Assembly (NCBI GenBank): GCA_934754355.1
Contig: CAKVID010000001.1
Coordinates: forward strand, 256,397 to 320,396
DNA length: 64,000 nucleotides
Reading direction: 5' to 3'
Source: an uncultured Clostridia bacterium
GTDB lineage: Bacteria > Bacillota > Clostridia > Christensenellales > UBA1242
Shown: one piece after another, positions 1 to 15,000 of the stretch
How positions within the stretch are numbered: position 1 is the first letter of the stretch
Layout: each line of letters opens with the position of its first letter
Program-made: the position numbers and the translations under genes
Notes under the pieces: model-generated
The model's input: the letters and a program-made list of their open reading frames with translations, nothing else
What the model was told of the DNA's origin: nothing
Database searches by the model: none

Positions 1-3000
1 ACTATCGTAAGTAGATACTTCGTTATATAAGTTCTCATATCTATCACTATCGTATTTGAATTTAAGCGTTGTTGTACTACCCTCTAATGCGTGAACATTT
101 TTGAAGTAATAGTCGCCATTATCGTCAACTGTAGTTAATTTGTATTCTGTACCATCTATTACTAGATATACATCTCCAGCAAAATCATTATTGCTACTAG
201 ATAGATAAGAATGAAGTTCTATAGTGTATTCTCTTATGAATTCACCGCTAATAACTACATTTTTATCAACAGAGATTTTGGTTGTCTCTGTAGCACCCGC
301 ACCAGATGGAATATATGAAGTAGTAAGAGTATTATTTGTATAGTACTTCTCTCTAAGTTCACTATCAACAATGTTTCCATTATTGAAGCCATCTGCCAAG
401 TCTTCGTAATTAATATTATCTACTTGGAAGTGTTTGGTTGTCTCTACACCACTAAGTGTGAAGTGAATTTCGTCTGGAATATACCTTTCATATTCTTCAG
501 TATTAGATGTACTCTCAATATAAGGCGTCATAACTGAAGTATAAATAATACCATACACTACACATACATAAGTAGGGCCAGTAGAATTATGATCTAATTC
601 AAATGCATTTGATGTATTATTTGCAGTAATAGGCGTTGTAGGAATTGTAACAAAATTAGAATATAGTCTTGTTACATCTTTCTTAGTATTAGTAGATGTA
701 GCTGTAATTGAACTATCTACTGAATTATTATAAGTTGTTTGAACATAAGTTAGATTATCAAATGTTGTAGTAATCTTACCTTTGCCACTTGTTACATTAT
801 CTAATCTTACTAGAAGGATTGGATTGTAATTAATCGTGAATGTAATAGCACTTCTAACATCAGTAATATTAAGAGTTATCTTAGTACCGCTAGTTGTTGT
901 AGTTAGATATGCTAGGTCTTTGATTGATCTATCTATGTCTCTATAGATATAACCAGTAATATAATTGCTATTTACAAATTCAGGTTCAACAAGAGAGTTA
1001 ATTGTCTCACTAATGCTATCACCATATTCTACAATGTATTGTTTGTAATAGTAAAGTCCATTTGCTGATTTGGTATAACCAGATACACCAAATTTAGTAT
1101 TAAATGAACTATCAGCAAATATTGCATTACCATCAGCCGACTTAACTTGAATATTAATAGCATAAGTGTAGATGAAGTATGCAGAAATTATTAAAGTATT
1201 CTGTACTTGATAAGAAGTTGATCCAATAATCACTTGATTATTAATAACCTTGTAATCTTGACCTTGATAATTAATCTTTCCACCACTTACCAAATATTTG
1301 GTACTATCAATAATTACATATTCATTCACCTCACTTAGATTATCACTTAGAGTAATTGTACCTGTATAAGTATCAATCTTATTGGTTGTTCCATTATGGT
1401 TGTAGCCTGTAATATTATGATTTATTGCAGGATCATACATAGTATTACTACCATCTACAGCAAATCTCTTGAAGGTATAACCACCAACACCTGCTGTAGT
1501 GCTTACTTCAAATGTAGCATAACCAAAGTAACCAATATATCCAGGAGTTTCTGCAATCAATACTTTGCTTATATATGTATTGCCAGAAGCATTTAGATTA
1601 TCACTAGTAATTAGTGTCTTAAGTCCACTATTTACTAGGTCTGTCATGCTTAGACCTTCTGGAACATTAGTATTTGTACCAGAACTTATATAAACAGAGC
1701 CATCTTTATTACATAAGCCATAATACATTGAATAATTAATTTTCTTCTCAATTGCAAGCAATTGAATTGGGTTGGTACCCGCATTGTGAGAAACCTCAGA
1801 GACAAATGTATAAGAACCATTACCAAGATTTGTAAGAGTTGCCTCAACATTTCTAAAGCATGTACCAAGTGTATTTATTAAATTATAGTTATTTTCTTCA
1901 AAACCGTCTTCAAAGTTAGGTGTCATAAGTACTGTGTCATATTTATCTACAAATAGACCAGTTACATTATTCTCTGTAGTACTATTATGATGCTTATAAC
2001 TATATCCATTAAATATTTGTTTAGAACTATCATTATTAGCAAAAGTAATATAACCACCAGTATGAGTAGCATCGCCATTTTTACCAGTCATGGATATATA
2101 TTCTTTCTCAGTGTCGGTAGTATCTAATTTATTTACCTGAGCAAAGTCGATATAGTAGATACCGGCAGTCTGATCATTTAGTTCAAAACTGAAATGTGAA
2201 TTTGCAAAACCTTGAAGATTTGCATATGCACTGCTATCAAATTGATATTCGTAAGTATCTCCAGCATTATTATGCCAAGTGTATACTGAACCACTCTTAG
2301 ACACTAAGTCTCTAGCAGGCCTGCTTACTTTGACTATTCTAAATGGAGAAGAAATATTTGTATCATTGCAAATTATGGTACTTTCTGGAATAAAGCCATC
2401 TACATAGATAGTTTTACCAGCAACAAATTTTCTAGATAAATAACTATATGTTAATGATCTTCCACTAGAAGTATCTAGATATGAAGAGAAATTATTTGTA
2501 TAAACAGAAGTTGAACTCTCTCCGATATATGCAAATACATTATTATTTGTACCAATCTCTGTATAACTATTACCAACACCAGTTCTTAGTCTATAGATTA
2601 GTCTTACTTCATATTGTTTATTAATATAAATCTTAGCAACTGTGTGAACTAAGTGATTGTCATTTAGATTGTCTTTGAACCTAGCCCCAAATGCGATTGC
2701 ATCATTACCATCTGTTTGATTTTGTACACCAGAGTAATAAATCTCTGAAGCACTATCTAATTGATAAGTATTAAGAGAGATAAATTCGCAACCATTATTA
2801 TAATTATACTGTTCCATCTTATCGAAAGCATAATTACCATCATCAATTGTAGAGCCATCATACTTAATGTATAAACCAAAGTTAGCAAGGAAATTGCCAC
2901 CAATAATAAGTGAGCCATCATTGTAGATAGGTGCAGAATTAGTACATGCATTGTTGGTATACAAACTAATTATTCCGTAACCAGTTATTCCACCAATCTT

Positions 3001-6000
3001 CTGAGTATTCGTCTTGTTATCTACTCTGTTATTAGTTACGCTAAAGTCTACAGGAATAGTAGAATTAGCAACACTATGTTCTTGAACATCATGTATTTCA
3101 ACACTTAGAAGCACTTTGATAGCACTTGCATAGAATGCAGTAAAGTATACATCATCGTCCATTGTAATATTGGAGTAACTATCATAACTACTACCGCTAT
3201 TTGAGTAATTGTAAAGTAGATTATCTAATCCTTCCAAGTTAGATGCTAAATCTATGTAGTTATTATTTTTTGAACTTGCAGTATCGAAGTAATTATTGCT
3301 ATGATTATAGTTATTATCGGCTATAAAACTACCTGTCTTTAATTTAGTAATTAAGAATGCTTTGTCTACTGTATATGGAACTTTACTAGACGAACTATCG
3401 TTTGCTTGCAAGCCAAACTTCATACCTTCTCTAATATATGCATAAATGTAATTGTAACCATCAGTAGAAGTAATTGTCTCGTAAACATTGCTACCACTAT
3501 ATGATCTAATAGCAATCTCGCCATTAGCATTCATAGTAGTCGAACTAGAAGATCCTGTAACATTGATGCTGTCATAATAGAATTTATGATAAACATCAAG
3601 ATATGTTGTAACTGTATATAATAGATTTGTTTCACTATTTACAGCAAAATCAAGTAAATTACCATTACTATCAGTTGTAAAGAATGTGTAAATAATCTTA
3701 CCATTTGAAGTTGGTTGACCACCATTTACTCCAGATAACCAATCAACACCTGTTATTGTACCCACATTAGTAGAAGTTTTGTAGGTAATATTTTTGGCAT
3801 TTGCTGAGCCATCTTTTTCAAGAGTAACTTGAGTTACACCAAAGTCTGTAGGAGCAATATCTACTCTACCCGAAGCCACCGAATAATAATCGTTAGTTTC
3901 TTGATATGTAATAGTAACTGTTCCGCCCTTAATTAATCTAATCCAACGATCGTTTGTTGAAGTATATGTTCCAAATGTGAATTTACCAGTAATATTAGCA
4001 ACCAATGTACCAATAACAACACCATTAGTACTCTTCTTAATTTGTGCTGTTAGATTATCTCCATTTGCGGTAAATTCCCCTATAAAGAATTTATTATTTA
4101 CTAGTGTTCCATCATTATTGTAATTATTCAAATAACCAAGAACATTAATAACATAAGAAGGATAGAATTTGTGAGTAAAATTAACTGTATATTTAGTACT
4201 TGTATTGTTATTTGGTTCAGCATCTTTACTTAAAGTGTAATCAAAATTAAATCTCAAGAAATTACTTACAGGAGTACCAAATGTTTTAGATTCTGCAATA
4301 TCTTTGTTGTATTTATAGAATGCAACTGTAGATACATTATTGTCATTAACTTCTGTACTATCTTCAATTAACCAGTTATTTGTGAATATTTTGTCGCTAG
4401 GTGCAACTGCTTCCATATATAAATATGTAAAATATCCAATTGTAATAACTGTACTCTTAGTACAATCAATATTCTCGTAATATGCACTATTCATATAGAA
4501 TGATGCGTCTTCAGCAGATTCTCCACCCATATTGCTACCAAAGTTATTTGGATAACCATTATTCAAAACATTAACTGCAATAGTACTATCTGGAGTACCT
4601 GGATTATATACATCTGTAGGCTTAGAGTTATATACTTTGCCTGAACTTGCAACCTTATCAATATAATTGCTTTGAGCAGTCAAAAGTTTGCTACTTGAAG
4701 ACGATAGAATTTGAGTTGTATTTTCTGATGTAAATAATGTAGTCCATAGATTAATATGTCCACCATAGCATTGTGAGCAATCGGTGTTATTACAACCATG
4801 ACCAATTGAAACATTATATAATTTCTCTTGTACAACAATTTTAATAATAAATTCTTTAGCATCACTTGGATTATTACATTTAAAGTTACCATTAAGTTTT
4901 GTTGAACTTTGACCACTTACACTACTATTTGAGCAATATACATTACTACTATCTAGTGCAGTTGTACCATCAAATATTGTAAGAGATTTTAATTCATAAC
5001 CAAGTGGCAATCCACTTGCATTGAAATCATATTCATACAAATGCGCATTTGGTTTATTAATTATATTATCTGCATTAGAGAAGTAATAACCTCTATTAGA
5101 ATTACTATAACTAGTTTCTGTAATTAATCCAAGTATACCATTTACATTGTTTGTAGTACGAGTGCTATTAGAATAATCCTCAATATCTAGATAATATTTA
5201 TCATTAAAACTAAAGTATTTATTGGCTTTGACTGTAGCGTTTTGATTAATTACCAAATCATTACGGATATAAGAAACTGTAGAAGTAATTGTATAAGAAG
5301 TAATGTAACTTACATTATTTGTAATCAATCTTACACCATAATCACTTGTAGATTTATTAGTAGCACTAGTGTTACAACCCATTAGAAGGGATACCGCTTG
5401 AGTATTATCAAGGGTATTATTATTTTCTTTGCTATCTATCTGAATACTAATATCAAATACATCTTTCAATATCTGACTAGAAGATGTTCTCTTGAAGTCA
5501 ATTCTTAAGTAACGAGCGTCATTGTTATAATCATTTGTTGCAGCATTAGCAGTAATAGTCTGTGATGCAGAATAACTTGAAGTACCCGATCCTGTTGTGT
5601 TTCTTTGAATTTCTGACATATAAACATTGTATAGAGACAAGTTAACTTGGAAATTAGCCATATTACTAGTTACTCTATATGTATATCCCGGTACAATTGG
5701 AATATATCCACCTAAGTCTGGAGTAAATATATCAACATTTGTTGTAGGATAGGAATCCAAATAAGGGTTATTCTCTTTGTGACTAAATACTAGGTCTTCA
5801 TCGGCAACAAAATCAATTGTAAGTGTATCAGTACTAGCACCATCTACATATTCATCATAAATTGTATACCATGTACTACCATTATCACTAACTTCTAATT
5901 TATCAAAGTTAATAGATGTTGTATTACTTACAACAATTTTGGTAATTCTTTGAATTGAACCTAAGTCAAATACTCTATAATCTCCACTAACAGTACCTGA

Positions 6001-9000
6001 ACCATTATTAAATACTCTAGTAGTACCACCGGCAATATGAACTGTTAATGCAGGAGTATTATTTACATATATTCCACGAATATATCTAGCATTAATTGTG
6101 TTACTAGCAATATTTACACCAGATGGCGAATCTGTTGTATTAGAAATTGTAATCGCTTGAACCTTGGTTGTAAGTGTTGGAACAACCTTAATATAAGTAA
6201 CAGAACCGTAGTTGCCATAAGCTTCACTATCTATATCTGATGTTAGGAATTTAATGCGTACACCACTATGATTATTACCTTCATAATCTCTAAGATCGCT
6301 TGTAGCATGCGTATAATTATCTACTCTTATTTTCTTAGCAAAATTAGAATAAGTGTATGATGTAGGAATCGTAAATTCTTGAGACGAACCAGATAATACA
6401 AAGTCCATATATTCACTGCTCGTACTCGTTTCGTAAGCATTTGATGTTTTGTATACTCTTAATGTGAAATATTTAATTTCATAACCACTTGCAGGATCAA
6501 CAAAGCAACCATAAACTAAATTTTTATCATTATCAAGTGCAATTTTGTGTCCACCCCTAAATGTAATGATATCATCATCAGAAGTAGATACTCGCATAGT
6601 CTTAGCTTCAGGTGCTTCTACTTTAGCTCGTGCATACAATCTAACATCAATATCAAATGAACCGCCTGCCCATGTTCCTAGTAATGGATTACTATCTCCG
6701 CTATTTTTCATTGTATAAGAATTATCATCAAGACTTGTCCCATAATATTCTAGTCCATTAGCCTTGATAAATCTTATATAGTAATTAGTTTCGCAATTAG
6801 TTACTACTTGGAAATTAGAATAATAATATACTGCAAAATTATTTAATACTGTAGGAACATCAATATCTTCACTAGATTTATTAGTCTTATTGTCAATAGT
6901 TGCAACGATATTTGTATTAGTACCATTACTACTATCAACATCAACTACTTGTACTATTCCTCTACCATATAATTTAAATGAACTAGATTTGCCAGAACTA
7001 TTATTATTATTATCAATACCAAACATCAATTTTTCTTCAAGCATAGGCTTAATTTCAGAAGCAACTATGTTTTCTGAATCAAGAGCCTCTAGATATTGAG
7101 ATTTATTAGCCTTGATTTTAACGGTTATTATATTGTCTCTAATAGGCTCAAATTCAACACCCTTAGCGGAATTAATAGTAGAAGAAGTGCCCGTTGGTAC
7201 TGCAAGTATATTACCCGCTACATTTAGACCTGTACACTTATAGCCAGCTTTCATAGTAAATACAATTGTAATTACCAAATTGATGTTATTGGTATAAGAA
7301 CCATCACTATTAATAGTATAGGTTGTACCAGATAAATCATATGTCCAAGAGTATTTCGCCGCATCTACTTTGAATGGATATGTAGTAGTGCCACCAAGAT
7401 TTGCAATTACACTATCTATACCATCTATACCATTGTAATTATTCTTAGTGGCTGTTACTGAATGATTAGTTGCAATAGGTGTGAAATTGTATGTTACAAA
7501 TGGAGCATAAGTAAATTCAATATTAATAGTATTTTCGTAAACATAACCCTTAATACTTAAAGGCTGCTTTCTTGTATTTCCATTTGGAATAACAACATTA
7601 ACATCATTAACATAATTTAATTGAGATGAATTAGATGCAATAGAAACTAGGATATTTCTATCAAACTCCGAACCCGCTGGAATATCATAGAATCCAGAAT
7701 CTAATAAATCAACATCACCACGACGCAATTCAAAGTAATTACCATATACGGTAGATAATTCGTAAATAGTATCAGAAGCTTGAATATTTGAAACCATTGT
7801 AGCAATTTTGTAACTACCAAAATATATATCGTTACTTGTAGTACTACCAGTAGGGTCAAATTTAATCTTGCTAGAAGGTGTACCATTGATGCCAATTTTA
7901 ATATTTTGAAGAGTTAAAGGATTTGATGATGTTTTTGAATAGAACGATACGAAAGGTGCAAAGTTTGCTAGATATTGTTTTCTCTCATCGCTATTTGCCA
8001 AAGCATTAATTGCACTTGTATATTTAAGCGGAGGGTTAACTATTGTGCTATTAATAGTTGCATACTTAAATGGAATAGATGGAGTAATTGTCTTATCTGC
8101 GGTAACTATAAATGTCTTGCTATTAGTAGTTGAGCCATCAATTGTAGCAGTACCAAATAAATTGCTTAAATTGTAAGTATATTGAGCCTCAGTTAGACTG
8201 CCATAATTAATTGTATAAGCACATGTTTTGCCCTTGTCTACATAAATAGTATTTGTTGCATTATTTGTCAAAACCTTATTAGATACAGCATTACTATTGC
8301 CACCAGTTTCGGCAGTAGTTGTAATCTTATGAGTCGCTCTAGCATTAAGACCATTAAACAATGTAGAATAAATGTTATTTGTATTCTTATAAATACTATC
8401 TTGCAAATTAAATGTCATCTTAAACATCTGTTGCAATGAGACTTCTACATTAGTCTCGTCATTAATAGTATTTGTTCCAGAAGTAGGATAATTTAGTGTG
8501 TAACTTGTAGTTCCCCAATATACCCTATAATGTGTAGTTCCACTATTGAATGTATATGGAGTAAATGAATTACTATCTGCAGTATCAGCACGCAATAGAT
8601 TTGAGCCAGAACTTGAGTTGCGGTATTGTAGGCTTAATTTGTAATCACTACCAATAGGCACTGCATTAAATGTAGTCTTATAGGTAGTTACACCATTCTT
8701 TGTTTCAGCGGATAATATTTGTACTGAATTTGTTGTAGTTCCGCTAACAGTATTATCTAATTGAGCATAGAATTTATTCAAATTACTTGTAGACTCACTA
8801 GAATTGATAGATAGACTAACATTCAAGTCTACTCCGCCTAATTTTGCTAGAACAGTAATAACTACACAACCACTATCGTTTACAAACTTATTATCACTAT
8901 CTGTAGCGTAAGAAAGTAAACTTCTCTTATTGACAACTCCAGTAACAACTGTACCACCTGCACCTGTACTAGATGTATTAAATGTCATTACATTATTATC

Positions 9001-12000
9001 ATCACTACTAGATACATTATCATGAGGATAACCAAGCAACACCTTAAGTCCAACAGGATTAGAACTGGTACCATCATTTAAACTAGTACTATATGAAACA
9101 GCTTCAGAATAAAAACCATAGTTATTAGGATTAGTAACCTCGAAACCACTACCAACTGAAACTGTGCTTATTTTGTAACTATCGTTGCTATCCACTACAA
9201 GAATAGTGCTTGCAGCCTGCAAATCAGTTGGATAAGCATCAGTCTTATTGTATGGATAAGATACATAGAATGCAGTATTTGTAGTTGAAAAACTACCTAC
9301 TTGTACACTCAAGTGGTCATCTGCAGCTATCATTGTCTTGACAGCATAATAATTGAATAGATATAAATCTCTACCACTACTAGTAGTAGCAGAATAATTA
9401 AGTGTAATATAGTTATTAGCACTAGAACCTAAATTTGTTGTAGGACTAGTAACAGTATAATTAAGCATATTAGTGTTGCTATTAGACATATTGAATGTAG
9501 CAGTAGCCCCACTACCACTGAATGTTACACTATTCTTGTAATAACCAGTAGAAGTATCGAAAAGTACAGCTTTGGTAGCATTACCTATAGCCATAGATTG
9601 TAATTTTATAGCTGACTTAGTGCCATTGGTTTCTTTAAGGTTAATAATCAAAGCGTCAGTTCTAAACATTCTATTAGTCATACTATCTACTGCACTATAG
9701 AAGTATGGCGATGATTGAATATTCTCTGTAATATTATGTTTGGAATAACTCAAAGGTTCATAGAAAGATAAGTTGGCAGTATTTAAGTATAATCTAATTA
9801 CACCACTATTTGAATTTAGTGTAATTGAACTAGTAGTACCAACAACTCCAGCAGTACCCCATGTACCATATCCACTAGCAGTCTTCTCGGCAAGTTTTGT
9901 ACTCTCACTAGTACCATTGAAGTATGTCACTTTTGTTAAATATAATTTTGGTTTAGCAATGCATTGATAAATATTCAAAGTTGTTGAAGAACCAGAAATT
10001 GTTGTTAACTCGCCTTCATTTATACCAAATGTCGCTTCATCATCAGTAGTATTAGTATCAAAGTTGGTATTATAGAATAATGTATTTCTATAATTCTTAG
10101 TATTATATAGATACTTTCCACCATACAATTTATCGCTTGTAGAAGGAGATGTTGCAGTAATTTTGGTATTATTTACATAATACTCAACACTCGCAGTGTA
10201 CAAGGTTATCCCACTATTTACAAGTAATGGATAATTTCTATTGTGTTGTTTATAAGTATCTTTATACCCTGTTGAGCCAGTATCAATGAACCAAACCGAA
10301 TTAAAATTAAAACTACCAAAATTAGATTTATTCTTCATTTGTGCTTCAGTTAAAGATGTTCCACATGCACCAGAAGCGGCAGTATTTTGCATATGATAAT
10401 AACTGTCAATAACACTACCATTAGGCGTAGAATTAGAAATTGGAGATATATTATTATGCAAAGCACCTGTAGCTACAAAGTAACAATTTTCTACAACATA
10501 ATCAGCATTAACTCTACTAACTATAGCAGCCTTTAGATTGGAGCTACTTAGAGTGCCACCATCGGTATTAATTACCATATAGCAATTTCTAATTTCTTTA
10601 GAATAATCTACCAAAAAATATCTAGATTTATTGCTTCCAGTTGGTATTTTGATATCGTAATAACATCTCTCAATAGTTCCTTGACTCCACATAATAAAGT
10701 CTAGAGAGTTACCTGTATATCCAGTTCTAGTTAATGTTTTGCTAGTATACGCTCCGCAATCAGTTACTTTAGCATCTTTAAAGACACCATCAACAAAGAT
10801 TGAACCCTTACCTGAAATTAGAGATGCTTTGGATTTTACATCAAAATCATATAAATAAACATTCTTTACGATGTTACCAAGACCTTCAAAAACATAATTT
10901 CTTTGGCTATCAACCCAAATCATAATATTTTTGAATTTGTAGCTTCCACCATCAAAAACGCAATACATGGCGGTTGACATACCTTCAAAAGCATAGTCAT
11001 TACTATAATTGTAGGTTACACTACCCTTAGTAAATGTAAGAGAAGCACCGGCTGTATGTGGAGAAAATTCCAAATCTGCCCCAACCGAATAGTTACCTCT
11101 ATCTGTCTGCACATAAGTATTTGCATACCTGCCCCATTCAAGGGCATTCATAATAATATTTGGATTATTATCTGTATATCTATTATATGTAGCCCTAGCA
11201 ATATCCGCCCAAGTAAATTTGTGGAGTGTAATTGTAATAGTTGCACCTACCGGAATATCCTTTACACTGATATATCTCATGGTAAAGTTATTATTTCCCT
11301 TTGTTTTTGGATTAGAACCAGTAGCACTTATACCGTTTGCTTCCATTATAAGACCGGTATTATCGCCAGATACATAGTAATTGGTTGTGGTAGTACCCGA
11401 TGTTACAGCGACATCTGCATAATAAGATTTTGGATTATCTGTTGGGAATGTAATTCCCAATACATTATATTTGTAATATGCTCCACTAACCGTTCGATTA
11501 GTTGTAGTATACGAACCGCTTGTGCCATTGAAAGTATATCCAGCACCAGTTGAATCTTCGGAATATATATAAGTTTGGTCAAATTTAATTGTAACCGACC
11601 CTGTAGTTCGTATATTTGTTATCTTAATCGTTCTAGCAACTTTATCTGTAGTATACGAACCAACACCAGAACTAGAAATCTTATTGCTAACGGCAAACTC
11701 ATAATTATTACTATTAGAATAAGATGCCGTAGCAGTAGCAACTGTGGTCGTATTATACATTAATTTAATAGTACTACTATTACCTGGATACAAACATTTA
11801 ATATTCAAATAATGTGTGCCACCCTCACTACCCAAGTATACAAATAAACTAGTTTTATTTCCATATGTAGTTGCGGTAGCAGACGAATTATATTTGTACT
11901 CTATATATGGAACATATGTACCTGTCGTATTATTGCCATTAACAAATGTATAATATGTAGCAGATGAAGGAGCAGAAACTTTGGTTAATACTCTATCTTT

Positions 12001-15000
12001 TCCTCCAAGTGTAGGCTCATCTACATGGTCATAAGTAATAATATACTGAGGAAGGCTAGTTATAGAAGGCTCTGGTTGTCCCGCAATATTATAACCATTA
12101 TCCATAACATTAAGTGTAATAATCCTCTCAGTAGAGTTATAAGCATAACTACCATAAGAAGTATTCTCTCTTATATCATGGACAGTCCCACTATTATTTG
12201 CTTTATAAAATACATGTCGATTAGATTTGAGGTAATTTAGTTTGTCATATACAGTAGAAGCAACACAATTAATAGAATCATAAGAGTCACTAGATAATAA
12301 TGGATCTGTTATTCTTACTGTAATCTTGGCATTTAAGTCACCAGTAAGCGAATACCACTTGGCAACATAGTTACCATTGGTGGTACCATATCCCACTTTA
12401 TAATATCCTGAACTAAGTTGACTACCATTATCATATTCAGAAATTGTAGCCCCACTACTAGCTGCAACATATGGAACTAAGCCCATTCCATAATCTTTGA
12501 CACCATCGCCGTCAATATCTGTAGAGCCATCTGTCTTGGCAATAGAATATTTATCATATACCAACATAAAGTGAACAGTTTGTTCGGCAGTGCCAACAGT
12601 TATATACATTGGACCACTATCAGATTTTAAGTAATTACCTGCATAAGATGATGGAATAGTATATTTATATGCCTTAAATCCACTCAAATTATTACGACCA
12701 TCTGATGTAGAAGATATTGTTGTATAATCATTGCTAAATATATTAACTGCCGGTGTATTTGCAGTATATGCCGCTTGGTTTGCATATATTTTATGTATTT
12801 TATTAGCACCACTAACAGTATTACTTACTAAATAAATATTTTCTCCTGGGAATACCGCAAAACTACCAGAATTATAATTTTCATTATAATATGTAGTTCT
12901 TGGCAACCATTCAGTTGCGGTATATGTTGAACCCGACTGAGTAATCTTGCTAGGAACGGCATAATCACTCTTGGCAAGCACACCATTTGTGTATAAATTT
13001 GTAGTAGAACTACTCTCTGTATTAAGAGTATCTACAAATACAGCACTAGGCTCACAGGCGTATAGTACAAAACCAATTGCAAATGAAGTAGAAGACATAT
13101 CACTAGGAGCAGAAAGCAAAGAAATTATATTGCCATAATTACTACTATTTAATCTGCTGTAGCCATCATCTTCACAATCATTACAAGTGTAATTACTACT
13201 ACCTAGTGTTGTAGTATTTCCAAAATGATGACCGGAATTTTTAATGTTTGACCATCCACAACTACTACAACTTTCGGTATAATTCATGGTTTTATCACAA
13301 GCTTTACATTTTGTTGTCACCATCCTATAGGTGCGTTTAAAACAATTTGAACATTGCTTTATTTGGGTTTGAGTTGTAGAAGTTAGATGCTTACAGGTAC
13401 AATTAGGATAAGCACAACCATATCTTTTCAAAATTGAAGTAGTAATCGTATGACAGTATGAACATCTTTTTCTGTAAGTCGTTCCTTCTTGTCCACATCT
13501 CTCACAATCAAAAGTATCAACATCTTCATCATAAGTATTATAGTGTTGACACTGTCCAGTACAAGAATCCCAACTACTACCTCCATCATATCCGCAAGCA
13601 TATTCATAGACTTCACTCATTGTTTTATTACAATATAAGCATCTATTTATGACAAACAAACCGCTAGTGCCACATTTTGGACAATCATTGGGAGCAGAAG
13701 ATGACGATCTCCATGTCGAAGAATGCGTACAAGTACCCGTACAACTATCATAATCTCCATCACCACTATAGCCACATGGGAACTCTTCCCAAGTGCTTCC
13801 TACATACTCATCACAACTATTACACTTATATTGATATTTTTGTGCCCATTCTCGACATTTAGGACATTGTTCACTACCGATATCAACATTAACCACTGTT
13901 TTATTAGTATGCGGACAAGTATATCCACTACATGTAGTAGCATCAGAGCCATCGTAGCCACAACCATAAGACATAAAGGAATTAATAGTTGCATTACATG
14001 TATTACAAGTAATTGTAGTCTGTGTACCTGATAAAGTGGAACATATTGGACACATCAATTTAGTATTTCTATTAGTTGTTTTAGATTTATGTGCACAAGT
14101 ACAACTAGGATAACCACAATTAACACTGCCACTATCTACAGTTGCATTACATGAATTACATGTTTTTACCCAGTCATAATTTGTTTGTCCACATCTACCA
14201 CATGTACTTTCATTACTTCTAGATGTTGTTGTACTAGTATGAGAACATGATGATTGATAATTACTACAACTACTATTAGTACTTCTATCCCAACCACAGT
14301 CGTATGTATAAACATCATTAAATACTGTGCGACAATGTGGACAAGAATCCCAAGTATTAGTACCTGGACCGCCACACACATCACATGTTACATCCATTTC
14401 ATTATCATAGCTCATGCCTGAGTGTGTACAAGAACTCTCACCTTCCCAACCGCAAGAGAAATTATAACTTCTAGATGTGACTGCACTACAAACTGTACAT
14501 GTAGAAGTCGTGATAGTTCCAGTTGTATTACAAATAGAACATGTACCATTAGCAGTAGAATTAGTAACGTTAGTATGCAAACAAGTACTACTAGACACAT
14601 TAAATGAGAATAATTGCATATTCTGAGCAGTAGAAGTAGGTAGATTATTAGTAGACCCACTCATTACATAAATACCCCAAATATCTGCATAATCCCCTTT
14701 GAGGATAGTACTAAGAATATTAAAATCAAATTTAAGTGCACCAGTAGCTCCAGTATTAATAATTCTCTTGGTTGCATTGTTACTTGTAGAATTAGTAGTC
14801 ATTAATTTATCTATAATCAAGTCTGTAGAACTATCCCCAGTATCATTAATCATGTAGACATCTCTATGAGCATAAGAAGACGAACTTGCATTAAAGATAC
14901 TTGTTCCTTTTAATACAGATTGACTCATAATATTAGAGCCATAATAAACATTTGAATATCGTGAACTATTAGTACTAGATGGTCCTAGTCCCGAATAAAT

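Noticed and set aside
11056..11553. 165-codon plus-strand frame, and several 60-100 codon frames at 13.4-14.7 kb
   Set aside because: They lie opposite the giant gene, with odd composition (many Cys, Ile, Ser), no ribosome binding sites, and are mirror images of its codons.
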